A stretch of DNA of 64,000 nt from Amanita rubescens (lineage: Eukaryota; Basidiomycota; Agaricomycetes; Agaricales; Amanitaceae). The stretch's first letter is position 1; each line of letters opens with the position of its first letter. The position numbers and the translations under genes are program-made. This document shows positions 52,651 through 63,199 of the stretch, one piece after another. The stretch lies in assembly GCA_015039365.1 (NCBI GenBank), contig WION01000224.1:1-64000 (forward strand), in the 5' to 3' direction. The notes under the pieces were generated by a model. That model made no database searches, had not been told where the DNA came from, and saw nothing but the letters and a program-made list of their open reading frames with translations.

Positions 52651-54830
52651 CTACCCCCTCACGACACCCACCGTCACCTCTGGCCCCTCTCCCTTCCCCT
52701 TCTCTTCCCAAGTCACGTTTGCGCCCAACGCAAATGTACACTTCTCCCACGCCCACCTCGTCAACCTTAACACATCCTCATCTCCCAAATCGCTCCTCAC
52801 TCTCAACTCGATAGCCACAATCAACGACTCTGCGTTATCGAGGGCCCTCTTTTCGGGACCCCCCGACGGGGCCGCCAACTGCCATATATGGGGAGGGGGC
52901 AAATGCAACACCTGAGGATGCTTCTGCAACTCTTTCATTGCCCTCAAAAACGCTTCCATTTTGCCCCCCGCAAGCCCCCTCCGAGGTGCCGTTTGGAGAA
53001 GGACGGTGCCTAGAACGGTACATGCGCGATAAGCGACGTTGAATGTGATGATGGCGATGAGGGCAGCGAGCAAGAGGTCGGTCGCTTCGTGTTGTGATTG
53101 AGGTATGCAGAGGGCTACGAATAGGATGGATAAACAGAAGAAGAGAGGGCTGGCAACGTATGGATTTGATAGAACGAGTCCTGTTTGTGTTGTGGGAGGG
53201 GGTTCTTGATACGATCGTTGCGTTGTTGTGAATAAGGATCGAATTAGATAGCTAAATGAGGGTATCCGCGTATTGGTGACTGCGGGGTTTAATAAACGTG
53301 TAGGGGAGGCAGAAACAAGAACCTCACCATTGACCAATTTTGCGTGATTTTGGTAAAGAAAGGCAGTGCTCGTAAGCGAAAAGAAGGTGATAAATAGCAA
53401 GAATAGGGGAAACTCGATGCTAACAAGAGGTAAGAAAACCCCGATTCGGGACGGCCAGTCTTTGAGACGTACCCAGGAACAGCACCGTCGTCGTCAGATG
53501 GATGATAATGGTGATGATGCTTTTCTCCGCCATTGGACCCCGTGCTCAACAAGACATGTTCCACCGTCTCCTTGCACACATAAACAGACGAGAACATGAG
53601 ATACACCGCCTGCGCAAACATCAACACCGTCTCAACCCGCGCATTTCTACGCCGTCACATCAGCACAGTAATAAGTAGTAAAGAAATCGCGCACCCATAC
53701 GGTCTTCGAATCTTCTTGTCCTTCTTCTCCCCTTGCTTCGCAAGCCATCTCGGAAAAACCCTCCCAATCCCAACCCCAACCGCATCAAAAACAACCCAAT
53801 AACCTAACCCCGTACAGGCCAAAGACCCAACTTGCTGTCCAACAACCCACAACGCCGCCCCGATTACAAACTGTGCCACCCCAACGATACTCGCGCCGTC
53901 CTTTACCACCCGGCGTTCGTCGTCGAATAATGATGTAGGGCGAGAAGAGTCGGTATCTACCGGAGAGGACGTAGGCGAAGGTATCGTTTGCCCCGTCGTC
54001 GTCCAAGGCGACACCGGTACCGGCGTAGGTTGCGTATGCAGTTCGCTTCTTCGTTCCACCACCACCCCGCCACCGCCTACTAAGTCCTCGCCTTCTGCGG
54101 CATCTGATGACCCTACAAAATCCTGCCCACCACCAGGCTCCAAGAAAACAAAAAAGTTGTGGGATAGGGAATGTTTATGGTGGTGACCTCTCCTCGAGCT
54201 AACAGTTGATGACGAAGTGGAGGAAGACGGGGAAGATAACGAAGGAGCGACCATAGGTGGCGGGGTGGGTAGTATACGGCCATTTTCGTCTCCGCCATCC
54301 TCGGCTGTACGCCTCGGTCTACCGCCAAACGTAAATCCAGCACCAAGTGGACTTGTAGGTGGTTGGTGTTTCAAAGACGAGGCTTGACGACGTGATCTCC
54401 AATTGACGCTAGAGCCTGCAGAGGGGATATCGGTCACGGGTGCTTGGGTTTCGAACGCCTGGTCTTCGGTGATGGTGGAGTGAGGTAATGATCCGGGTCT
54501 TGGGAAGAAGACGGAAATGTTTCGAGAGTGGATTCGAGTGTGGCGGTGGGTTGAGGTAGATGGGGTGATGGGTGATGTTGGAAGTTCTGGTGTTGTTGGG
54601 AAGGAGACTAATGGTTCGTTTGCGGTAGCGCTTGCTGGGAATGAAGAAGAGAGGGGAGATGGAGAAGGGGGAGCATAAGCTGATATTGAACGTGTTCTTG
54701 AATGAGGTCGTCGTGGTGGTGCTGGTGCAAGTTGAAATGGAGAAAGACCATGACCAGTTGTAGATAAACTTCTTCCATGATTTACTGGCGTTGAATGAAC
54801 ACGATTTCGAGGTGAATTTTCGTCGCTCAT
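52651..54830 (-). CDS. ZRG17: ZRG17-like cation-diffusion-facilitator (zinc) transporter
   Basis: Start at 54830 (MSDENSPRNRVHSTPVNHGR), stop at 52651. Three exons were read, with introns near 53690-53635 and 53470-53415. The long N-terminal half is Ser/Pro-rich and disordered (RTRSISAYAPPSPSPLSSS; HHHKHSLSHNFFVFLEPG). The membrane part has FVIGAALWVVGQQVGSLACT, then VFDAVGVGI (the His-x-x-x-Asp-type zinc site position), PYGNARVETVLMFAQAVYLM across a splice, KETVEHVLLS, and a His-rich loop EKHHHHYHPSDDD. Further helices and a cytosolic C-terminal domain follow. In fission yeast, Zrg17 pairs with Cis4 to load zinc into the early secretory pathway. The gene lies between the two opposing repeat arrays. 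Confidence 0.88.
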
Positions 54831-54876
54831 CGCAGTGAAAATGACCAACTGCAAATCACGTGCTATCAATTCTAAT

Positions 54877-56304
54877 TTACTTTCGCTTTCCTTTTCCAAT
54901 ACTCTTTCCTTCAAATCCAGGTCGTCCTTTACCTTTCCCTCCTTTTCGCCGTTCATTTCTCATTGCAATATTATCCGTTCGTTTCTTCTGTCGCGCCGCC
55001 ATCGCAGACGTAACCTGCTCCTTTCTCTCATCCCTAACCGTCATGTCAGATGCTAATAGCACAAAAACGAAAAACAATCACGAACCATGCTTTCTTACTC
55101 TTACTCTTTTCCTTTTCCTTCCTCTTCGCCGCCTTCTTCAACCGCCCCTCATCATCACGCACTTTAACACCTTCCAACTTGGCCTCAGCCTTCGCCCATT
55201 TTTCTCCCTCTTCCACAACCTTCCGCTTCTCCTCTGACATACCAGCCAACTTTTCCTTCCGCGCTGTGATTTGCTCGAGCGCCTGTCGAGGATCCGCCGC
55301 AACTTTGAGATGATGCCCCTTCTTGGGCCCACCAGCCATAGACGAAAACGTCACATTTGTATACTTAGCTTGAGGCCCGGTATCTTGAGATTTCTTTTGC
55401 GAATCGGGAACCAACAACTGCGCCTATTTCCACCATAAGCTCACACCGCAATGGAGAAAAAAAAAACGCCTGCCTTTGCCTTGACCCCTTTATTTCCCTC
55501 CTGCGCATGCTGCTTCTTCCCTTTAACTTCCGACTCTCTCCGGATCTTCTCCTTTGTCTCTTTCCTCCTCCGTTCACGCATCGCCGCCCTCTGTCTCCGC
55601 CGCTCCTCCAATAGTTCATCTCTCCCACCACCCTCCGCTCCCCCCCCTCTTCTAAGCTCAGCCATCCGCGCGTGTAGTTTCTTCCGCAGCTCCTCAATAC
55701 CCCCAGATTCGGGCATAGGCATCACCTCTTCCTCACCTTCTTCACTCCTATTTTCCTCGTCATCATCTTCCCCGTCCACATCATCCATCTCCACATCCAA
55801 ATCCTCACTATCATCATCATCATCACTCTCAACGGCCACGGCCTTTTTCTTCCCTTTCGTTTTAGCCTCCCCTTTTTCAGCAGCAGCCTCAAGCTGCAAC
55901 TCCAAAACCGACTTGTGATTCGCCGGATCGAGCTAAAACCAAAACTCGTCACTTTTACACGCACCAACACGACACACACGCACCTTTTCTTTCCTAGCCT
56001 TTTTCGACGCTTCCTTCACAATCTGCTTAGGCGCTCTTGTTTTTTTACTATGTTTATGATACTTTGAGGATACCTGCGAGACTCGCTGAGATTGAGCAAA
56101 AACGACAACTCGGGGACGTAAATATGAACGCGTTACCTGGTCATTGTTATCTTGGGGAATGTAGAATTTCGCTGGTATTAGCTTTAACAACGACTCGAAC
56201 GCGTCGTTGTGTTTTTCTAGTGAGCTTCGGAGCGTCTCGACTGGTGTGAGCATTTTGAGTTGGTCAATGTTAGGGTTAGGGTCACAAGAAGTACTCGCTT
56301 CCAT
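54877..56304 (-). CDS. RRP14: RRP14 / SURF6, ribosome biogenesis protein
   Basis: Start at 56304 ([19 protein letters not shown]). The first exon has [20 protein letters not shown] and KFYIPQD, the RRP14 N-terminal domain. Later exons give [20 protein letters not shown], an acidic tract, [51 protein letters not shown] and a basic end with KSKKAW. The C-terminal exon reads [20 protein letters not shown], then [20 protein letters not shown]. This is the nucleolar SURF6 family, needed for 18S/25S rRNA maturation. The stop at 54877 lies only 46 bp upstream of the ZRG17-like start on the same strand. Confidence 0.94.
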
Positions 56305-56407
56305 ATTCGTTCATTCAACTTCAATCCAAGTACATTTAGACCGTCATTACCCCATCCATGACCTTCGTAACTGCACCGCACCGCCATCCAGTATCACCCG
56401 TACGGTC

Positions 56408-57470
56408 CCGTCAAATCCAAAGCCTAGAAAACAACCGTTTTTTTTCAGCATGGAAATTTTGAGAAAAACAAAACGAAAAACAAAATTTCATGCTGAGTGC
56501 GCCACCGACTGTTCCTTAAAGGAAAGGCAAAGGCAAAGGGACCTAACAACGATTACCGGTTCACGCCATTATGGTGACCCTTTAGGACGAGGAACGTGCC
56601 CAACGTCCAGCCTCCAGAAACGTTCCAGCTCCCGAGTCTCCTAGTAATGCCGCGGGTATACCAGAAGATCACGGGTCCCCAGAAACAATCTCTGACAGTG
56701 ATAGTGACAATGATAAAATAAACGGTGACACACCTTTTACTCTTAGACGTCCTTGAGGAAGAATTTGCGGTCCGTCGTCAAACCCGGAGTCTAGAAAACA
56801 ACCGTTTTTATCAGCATGAAAATTTTGAGAAAAAAATAAATCAAAAATCAAAAATTCATGCTGAGTGCGCCACCGACTGTTCCTTAAAGGAAAGGCAAAG
56901 GCAAAGAGACCTAACAACGATTACCGGTTCACGCCATTATGGTGACCCTTTAGGACGAGGAACGTGCCCAACGTCCAGCCTCCAGAAACGTTCCAGCTCC
57001 CGAGTCTCCTAGTAATGCCGCGGGTATACCAGAAGATCACGGGCCCCAGAAACAATCTCTGACAGTGATAGTGACAATGACAAAATAAACGGTGGCACAC
57101 CTTTTACTCTTAGGCGTCCTTGACGAACAATTTACAGTCCAACGCGTCGTCGTCAAATCCAGAACCTAGAAAACAACCGTTTTTTATCAGCATGAAAATT
57201 TTGAAAAATAAAACAAAAAACAAAATTTCATGCTGAGTGCGCCACCGAGACTGTTCCTTAAAGGAAAGGCAAAAGGGACCAAATAACGACGGTTGCCGGC
57301 TCACGCCATTATGGTGACCCATTAGGACGAGGAACGTGCCCAACGCCCAGCCTCCAGAAACGCTCCAGCTCCCGAGCCTCCTAGTAATGCCGCGGGTATA
57401 CCAGAAGATCATGGGTCCCGGTGGTAATCTCTGACAGTGATAAATTAAACGGTGACGCACATCTTGTTGA
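56408..57470 (-). repeat. Tandem array, three units of ~370 bp, reverse orientation
   Basis: The same unit as at 49957-52556, but inverted. Reverse-strand unit starts lie near 56735, 57105 and 57470. Hairpin arms (CAGCATG...CATGCTG) are at about 56449-56498, 56812-56863 and 57188-57234. The first unit next to RRP14 is cut at about 56408, about 100 bp upstream of the RRP14 start. Confidence 0.95.
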
Positions 57471-57598
57471 TAACAAATCATTCCGCCCAATGTCAAGGCA
57501 AGGTCTGAGACAACCTTGATGGATGGCGAGCTAGGCGAGAACGTAGATTCGACGACGAGCTTCGAGAAAGAATAATCAGGAATGGCGAGAGGAAGCAA
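57110..57598 (-). CDS. Candidate parent gene of the ~375-bp units (unknown protein)
   Basis: A 162-codon open frame on the minus strand. It begins with LPLAIPDYSFSKLVVESTFS, continues SPSIKVVSDLALTLGGMICY, FWYTRGITRRLGSWSVSGGW and ALGTFLVLMGHHNGVSRQ, and ends GSGFDDDALDCKLFVKDA. The hairpin-bearing segment between KEQ and GSGFDDD looks like an intron (TTCTAG acceptor). A TATAAATT box is at 57715-57722, and an ATG (MKRYRLFFIASS) lies in another frame at about 57625, so the true start is unclear. The left copy (49797 onward) has a stop at about 49950. No known family. Confidence 0.35.
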   Translation of the reverse strand: MLPLAIPDYSFSKLVVESTFSPSSPSIKVVSDLALTLGGMICYQQDVRHRLIYHCQRLPPGPMIFWYTRGITRRLGSWSVSGGWALGTFLVLMGHHNGVSRQPSLFGPFCLSFKEQSRWRTQHEILFFVLFFKIFMLIKNGCFLGSGFDDDALDCKLFVKDA

Positions 57599-57775
57599 TG
57601 AAAAAAAGACGATACCGTTTCATTGGCGTTCTGCCTCGGCGTATAGGCGTTCTGAGATGGTGTGGCGAGTGTAAGAAGGAAAGAAAGAATGGGCGATGGC
57701 TGTACACGAGTTCCAATTTATACCAGTCGCGATGGCTGACGGGGGCTCCCGCGGGAAGCGCCGATGCCGTGTCTT
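57440..57775 (-). repeat. Right arm of the ~330-bp inverted repeat
   Basis: Reverse complement of 49637-49980. Shared are GTCTTTATTTGT at the outer edge, CCAGTCGCGATGGCTGAC, GGCGTTCTGAGA, ATACCGTTTCATTGGCGTT and CAACCTTGATGGATGGCGA. Small differences show independent drift. Confidence 0.9.
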
Positions 57776-57884
57776 TATTTGTTTGCATCCTCGTCAAACA
57801 ATACACCAACGATGGATGACGCACTTCAACGAATCAACCTGTTTCCATTTCTCAAAGTTCTACTGAAGTATCTTCCCCACGGTG

Positions 57885-58068
57885 TATAATAGGTGGATGA
57901 ATCGCGTGAGGATACGCCTGAGGCGGTCAATGGTATGAGCAGTCCAGAAATCTTCCCATTTCTCACATATCGCTTTACAGGGCTCGCCGAAATATATAAG
58001 GATTATAATGCATACCTCACACGCGCTCTCACAGCGGAAGAGAAACAATGGGTCCAAACGAAGATATG
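57885..58068 (+). pseudogene. C-terminal fragment related to the secreted gene at 48815
   Basis: The plus-strand frame VDESREDTPEAVNGMSSPEI continues to IYKDYNAYLTRALTAEEKQW and VQTKI plus a stop. The end resembles ELTEEEKEWVKKK of the gene at 48815-49430, and the DNA upstream of it (ATATATAAGGATTATA versus GTATATCAGGATTATA) is alike as well. No signal peptide or first exon is present. It sits just outside the right arm of the inverted repeat, in the same orientation as the left gene. Confidence 0.4.
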
Positions 58069-58337
58069 ACTTTAGCTGGAGCACCATCCTGCAAAGTACG
58101 TGAGACGCGTTATGGTTTGAAAGCACTCAGACCATCGGCGGGTGTGGCAGCCGTTTCCAGTTAGTACCCGTTATCAAGTGCTCGCTTGATGTTAGTAGCA
58201 CCCCGGCAACCGATTCCTCGTGAAGTAAAGGAGCCGCCAATACCATAGATGTGCTGGTGATAAGTGCGAAAAAAGTACCGTGTATGAGAATAACATGTTC
58301 TCAACAAACAGCATTAGGGAGAGCATCCGTTTTAGAG

Positions 58338-58472
58338 TCACTCGCTGAATGGAAAGGATGCTGAGATTTTATCAAAGAAGTGGAGATCAGCTCCGAGATG
58401 AGGCAGACATCTATTTATGCACATGAGAGCGAGTACAGTGATGGTCGCGAAGATACCGAACCGTGACCCCAT
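58338..58472 (-). CDS. Short signal-peptide-like frame
   Basis: The ATG at 58472 opens MGSRFGIFATITVLALMCIN followed by a short polar tail, 44 residues in all. It could be the first exon of a small secreted gene or chance. No downstream exon could be supported. Confidence 0.2.
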   Translation of the reverse strand: MGSRFGIFATITVLALMCINRCLPHLGADLHFFDKISASFPFSE

Positions 58473-59059
58473 CACGAGTTTTGATGTTGTTTGACGATGC
58501 CTGACACTGTACATCTGACAACGCCAAGCGGCCTGGCCACTCCTGGCCGCCTCATACATCGTAAACCGTGGTCGAACTATCCAAACCGATCACACAATCC
58601 AATAGTTCCCCACCGTCGCGGGACTGAAACAAGCCTATACCTCGGAACTGGCGCCAACAAGTTCGGCACCTTCCCGACAACATCAGAAGATTCAACACGT
58701 CATTATTAGGCAATTCAATGTTACGGTTATTGGACAACCCGCTGCATCGTTATCCGGTAAGAGAGTAGTCCCGAGGGTAGGACAGCGGCTTCATCAGGAA
58801 AAAGCCAAACTGTTAATTAGGTTTAATTGGATTCAGTTAGATCTAATTACGTGTAATTAACAGTTCCTACATTAGAGAGGATTAGATTAGAATTATTTTG
58901 CCCCAAATTATAGGCCTCTTTAGTTAGATGCAATTAGATGTAACTTGAATTGGACACATTTTTTTGTATATTAGACAACCAGATCCAGGTTCAGACATTA
59001 CAGTAGAAACAAATCAGATATCATTAAAGTGTTTATACTAGTACATTGGCATGTAGCTT

Positions 59060-59715
59060 ACAGTTGGGGAACAAGCACGAGTGAGAGAAGAGAGGTGGCA
59101 AAGGGTTGTGTGCAATAGCTCACAACAGATGCAGAGAGCAAATGTGCCCACACGTGAGAGAGTGAGAGGAGTGAAGGCTCACCATGACATACGTCATAAT
59201 AGATGCAGGATGGTGAGGGTGAAAGAATGCACGTGTGTGCAAGAGAGTGAGACCCAGGAAGGCTAGGCGCACCTTGTTGGAGGTGTGGGCAGTTGGGGAA
59301 AGGGTGTGAGTGAGAGAAGAGAGTAGCGAAGGCTCACATACCTCATAACGGATGCAGGGCAAGTGAATGCACGTGCGTGTGAGGGTGAGAGTCAGGAAGG
59401 CTGGGTGCACCTCGTTGGAGGTGCAGGTAGATGGGGAGAGGGCGTGAGCGAGGGAAGAGAGTAGGGAAGGTTCACGTACCTCATAACAGATGCAGAATGG
59501 TGGGGACGAGTGAATGCTCGTGCATGCGAGAGAGTAAGAGCCAGGAAGGCTGGGCGCACCTCGTTGGAGGTGCAGGCAGTTGGGGAAAGGGCTTGAGCAA
59601 GGGAAGTGAATAGCGAAGGATCACATACCTCACAACAAATGAAGGATGGTGGGGGTGAGCAAATACACACATGTAGGAGAGACTGAGAACCACTGGGAAG
59701 GCTGGGCGCACGCAA
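59060..59715. repeat. Minisatellite, about four units of ~138-151 bp
   Basis: GAAGGCTGGGCGCACCTCGTTGG variants lie at about 59258, 59396, 59547 and 59698. CTCATAACGGATGCAG-like blocks lie at about 59190, 59342, 59480 and 59630. It is inside the TIR element and left of the hAT insertion. Open frames across it on the minus strand are repeat-derived. Confidence 0.88.
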
Positions 59716-59825
59716 GAGAGAGAGAGCGAAGACCAGGGAGGAAGCGAGAAAAAATGAACCGATTTGAGCCAGATCAGCCAGGGTCTGGCGGAAACGCTTT
59801 GAGGTGGACAGAGGGCGATGACGGT

Positions 59826-59833
59826 AGTCTGCA
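59826..59833. repeat. Left 8-bp target-site duplication of the hAT element
   Basis: AGTCTGCA, directly before the element end TAGGGATTGGC. An identical copy is at 61381-61388. Confidence 0.93.
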
Positions 59834-61380
59834 TAGGGATTGGCACGGGTCGGTTAAACCCGTGCGGGTCAAGTACCCGCACCCGTAGAGGGTACGGGTG
59901 GGGGTCGACACCTTGTAGACCCACACTCAAACCCGTACCCACAACATGGGTACGGGTAAAGCAGGAATACCCGTACCTATACCTGGGGCACAACGGGCGT
60001 GGGAGGACGCAGGGGCATGTGCGAGCGTGTGGGAGGGTGCGGGCAGCGGGAGGGTGCGAGACTGCGGCGAGATATTGATTCGAACTGATACTGGAGGGAC
60101 GTGACAATGAGCTGTCCGATACCCGGCGCATAGAGTGTCTGATGGAATTGGACGCTTTAGTTATGCTGCCCCTCATCGATGACAGGGATAATGACGAGTT
60201 CGACGATCCGGGGGAGAGGGACCCGCCAACATTGGTACCGAACGATCCCACTGATGAAGACGACAACGACGCATCTTTGCGCTGGCCTGCAGCGCGGTCT
60301 GTGTGCAGTTCCAACTTGACCTTGTGCTCGTTCGTGAACTCGTAGATAACGAATTCATGCTCGTTACGAGTGTTGGTAAATTTGCAGTGATACACCTTAT
60401 CCAACCGGTAGCCTAGGAGTTCGAGCCAGGAACATCCGGTCTGGTGGTGGGAGAGGTTGTAGGTGGCATTAGTAGTGGGAGACGTCGTCAGTGGCACACT
60501 GGGAACCTCCGGTCTCGTAGTAGGAGAAGTTGTTGGCGGTACGCTGAGAATATCTGGCCTCGTAGTGGGTGACGCGTGATGTCGACATAGGTACACTGGG
60601 GATATCAGGCCTTGTTGTGAGTAATGTCGTTGGTGGCACGCTTTGAACGTCCGGCCTCGTAGTAGGATGCGGTGGGACATGATAAGGTGGTGGTGGGGTG
60701 CGGCAGGGTTGAGTTACGGCGTTTGTGGTCGAGGTGGTGTTTGCAGTTGATCATAAGTAGCCATAGCTTGTTTCGGGGACCACTTCGACTGAACCACTTT
60801 CAATTCAAGAGTTGGAGAAGTCGGAGCTGATGGCAGCAGGATTGGGATCTACAAGCCATAAGCAACATACAGATGATCTAACTCGAGCACGCACTTTCTT
60901 GTTCGACATTGCTACTGGATCATTCTTTGTAGACTTAGTAGAAATTGTGCTACCTTCTCTCAGTTTTCCACGCTTGGGAGTGGTGGAGCTAATGGAGGGC
61001 GAGGGAGGTGGCCCATGGGTCAGCAACCGGTCGAAATCCAGCCTGAGGAAAATAGAAACCCACCCAGCGTCCATAACTTCCATTCATAACCGTCCGTAAG
61101 CACATATCCACGGTGCTTGCACAGGTGGTCTTGAAGAGATAGGCAGCTCAGAGGGCATGGACGCTGAGCGGCGAGCGCGCCTGGGATGTCACATGTCACG
61201 CGTTATGTGGGTGCAACCCGCGCGGGTATGGGTACGGGTAGGAGCCCGGGTCCGGGTCTGGGTCAGCCTCTCCTGTACCCGCCTCCAAACCTGTACCCGG
61301 GCAACGGGTATGGGTACATCATGGGGTACGGGTGCGGGTACGTCCCTGGATACCCAGGGGTTTACCCAAGCCAATCCCTA
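59834..61380. mobile_element. hAT-type DNA transposon, non-autonomous, 1,547 bp
   Basis: The ends TAGGGATTGGC (59834-59844) and GCCAATCCCTA (61370-61380) are perfect 11-bp inverted repeats, flanked by identical 8-bp duplications AGTCTGCA. TAGGG-type ends with an 8-bp target-site duplication are diagnostic for hAT elements. The subterminal regions (59845-59985 and 61200-61365) are packed with ACCCGTAC/GTACGGGT-type repeats in both orientations, as is common for hAT transposase binding. No transposase or BED/dimerisation domain is visible inside. The interior instead holds minus-strand coding-like sequence. Confidence 0.93.
60150..61083 (-). pseudogene. Coding-like cargo inside the hAT element
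   Basis: Minus-strand frames inside the element read LRLDFDRLLTHGPPP and KKVRARVRSSVCCLWLVDPN (61083-60805). After a gap come ~63-bp repeats coding RPDILSVPPTTSPTT-like units (60660-60440), then SWLELLGYRLDKVYHCKFTN, EHEFVIYEFTNEHKVKLELH and a Ser-rich tail. This looks like a partly captured host gene with at least two exons. The middle is not open continuously, and a start is not clear. I do not recognise the protein family. Confidence 0.4.
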
Positions 61381-61388
61381 AGTCTGCA
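61381..61388. repeat. Right 8-bp target-site duplication of the hAT element
   Basis: AGTCTGCA, directly after GCCAATCCCTA; identical to 59826-59833. Confidence 0.93.
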
Positions 61389-62760
61389 CTTGGCTAGGGG
61401 TGTTGGATGCTGGGGGCAATGGCGAGCGTCAGACTCATCGTGGTGTGGAAGGTAAGTTCAACATGTCACAAATACAGATAAACAATGGACTTGGCGTTTC
61501 TGCTCTGGCAAGCGCTCACGCTCAACGCTCCTCTACTCGGCGTAGTACTCGCTCTGCCCCTCCCTGCTCTCTCAGTTTCGATGTGCTCTGGTCTGCCACC
61601 ACTGTGTTGAACCAAGTTGAAGCAGCACTTCCTTCCTCTCATAGCCATCTTTTTACAATCCACCATGCCACACTCGCCTCTGCGTAAGTTGAAAATTTCT
61701 TCCTAACACTTTGTTTTATTGATTCTGATTTTGCATCTAGCTCAAGTATATCCTCGTTCACCGACAAGATATGGTCCCTGGCCCATCACACATGTTGTCC
61801 GCTACACCTGGATCAACATCACCTGTTAATACCAACACCACAAGACCAGGTCAGCCACCTCCACCATTATGTTCGCCTGCGGTCAATACCAAGATCCAAC
61901 CATTGTCTCCCTCGGTTTATCTCGTTAATAAACGATCCGGGCCATCTTTACCATCTGAGTCTGCAATAGTCTCATTTACGATGCTTTGGTGTTTGACTCG
62001 GGCGCTTGTGAGTTGCATTGTCATTATCAACCTAACATTTTATTGACCAATGGCCAGCCATGGAGAGCATCGCAAAGAGAGCGCAAGGCATCGAATCCGC
62101 CACATGTTCGCATTTTGGTGGCACGACAGCCATGGTATACAAGTCCAAAATCCGCTTTCTCTTTGTCAAGTTGAACGTTAAGAACAATCCCCGTCCAAGA
62201 GAGTGTTGTCAGCGGAGAACACCTGGTGAAACACTCCTGACTGTGACGAGCGAGGACATGGTGTCCAAAGAACGAAAAGCAGCAGATCTGAAGATAAAAG
62301 GCTGAACCAATTTCTTCACTTCCCTCATAGCCAGCCCCGCGGTGCCGCCGACCACAACCACAACCACAACCTGCCCTATCTTGCCTCGTTTTCCCTTTGT
62401 CGTTCTCTGCCCGGGCCCGCCCCCAACAACATCCCCGTTTGCGCCCTCCATCCGCCCCATGTCTTATCAGTGTATATCTATATCTGCCCCTGCGCGCGCA
62501 TCTGCAGCGGATTCCTTTTCTGATACGTACTATTTTCCCAAAAGATCTCACGATGCCTCCCTTGCCGGCCGCTCGCCTCTTCACAGTCCCTCCACGCTGC
62601 AATAGATCATTATCACTGCTGTTCACCGCCATTCACGGCAATTCGTGCTGGATCACGATGAGCCACAGTGCTCACAACTCATGGTTATTGTGACATACAT
62701 GTACATTGTGTCTGATACCGTCTTAATGGTTAGCGTCAGATCTTGTTACAAAACTTACGA
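61389..62760. other. Interior of the TIR element right of the hAT insertion
   Basis: Fragmented plus-strand frames were found: one at about 61470-61690 (SFDVLWSATTVLNQVEAALP), one at 61771-62046, and VFDSGACELHCHYQPNILL in the frame from about 61986, which is faintly like a retroelement protease start. Stops break all of them. This is probably an eroded transposon body. Confidence 0.35.
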
Positions 62761-63032
62761 GATTTCAATGTGGCATTAGACAACTATTAGATAGATTACA
62801 TTTCGTTAACAAGTGTTATATCATATTACATTGCTTTAAGTAGGATTAGATGCATTAAAGTCTATTATATAGGATTATCTGGATTATATCCGATTAAGCC
62901 GAATTAGGGTTTGGGGTTTTTCCTGATGTTTCCCTCACTAGATGATTCTCACAACGCCGCTTTATAGGAAGTTTTACCCTGCCTTCCCATCTCGACTGTA
63001 TCTCGTTCGTCGTCGCTTGTTGGACAAATGTG

Positions 63033-63170
63033 ATGGGAGCGACTTTTTGTTCATGCTGCGGATTTGATACCAATGATATAGACGAGAAGTCGACCCACAC
63101 GATTGAAAGTTATGTAGGCGGGTTTGGAACTGATGGATGGCTTCGACCGCAAAGCTTTGAGGAGATAGAA
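63033..63170 (+). CDS. Possible first exon of a small Cys-containing protein
   Basis: The ATG at 63033 reads MGATFCSCCGFDTNDIDEKS, then ESYVGGFGTDGWLRPQSFEE, and ends phase 0 at a GTGAGT donor (63171). Codon content looks real, but a matching second exon was not found before the window edge. No known family. Confidence 0.3.
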
Positions 63171-63199
63171 GTGAGTTGTCCGATTTAGTGCTGGGACAT

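Larger units (their letters stand above)
58792..62928. mobile_element. TIR-bounded DNA element of ~4.1 kb containing a nested hAT element
   Basis: The left end CATCAGGAAAAAGCCAAAC (58792 onward) and the right end, read on the opposite strand as CATCAGGAAAAACCCCAAAC (from 62928), are inverted repeats. Similarity continues for about 42 bp (TTAATTAGGTTTAATTGGA versus CTAATTCGGCTTAATCGGA). Both subterminal regions (58805-58940 and 62760-62900) are AT-rich and full of ATTAGAT-like motifs, as in many non-autonomous transposons. No transposase was recognised. No clear target-site duplication is visible (flanks GGCTT and TTTCC). Confidence 0.65.

Noticed and set aside
56271..56282. GTTAGGGTTAGGG as an internal telomere repeat
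   Set aside because: It is the reverse strand of the RRP14 codons for DPNPN; two units only.
59481..60680. A 399-codon minus-strand frame
   Set aside because: It runs through the minisatellite and across the left end of the hAT element, so it cannot be one gene. Only the part inside the element is described as cargo.
62027..62632. A 201-codon minus-strand frame
   Set aside because: Low-complexity Gly/Arg content from CCA/CAACC-rich DNA within the TIR element; no domain or splice support.
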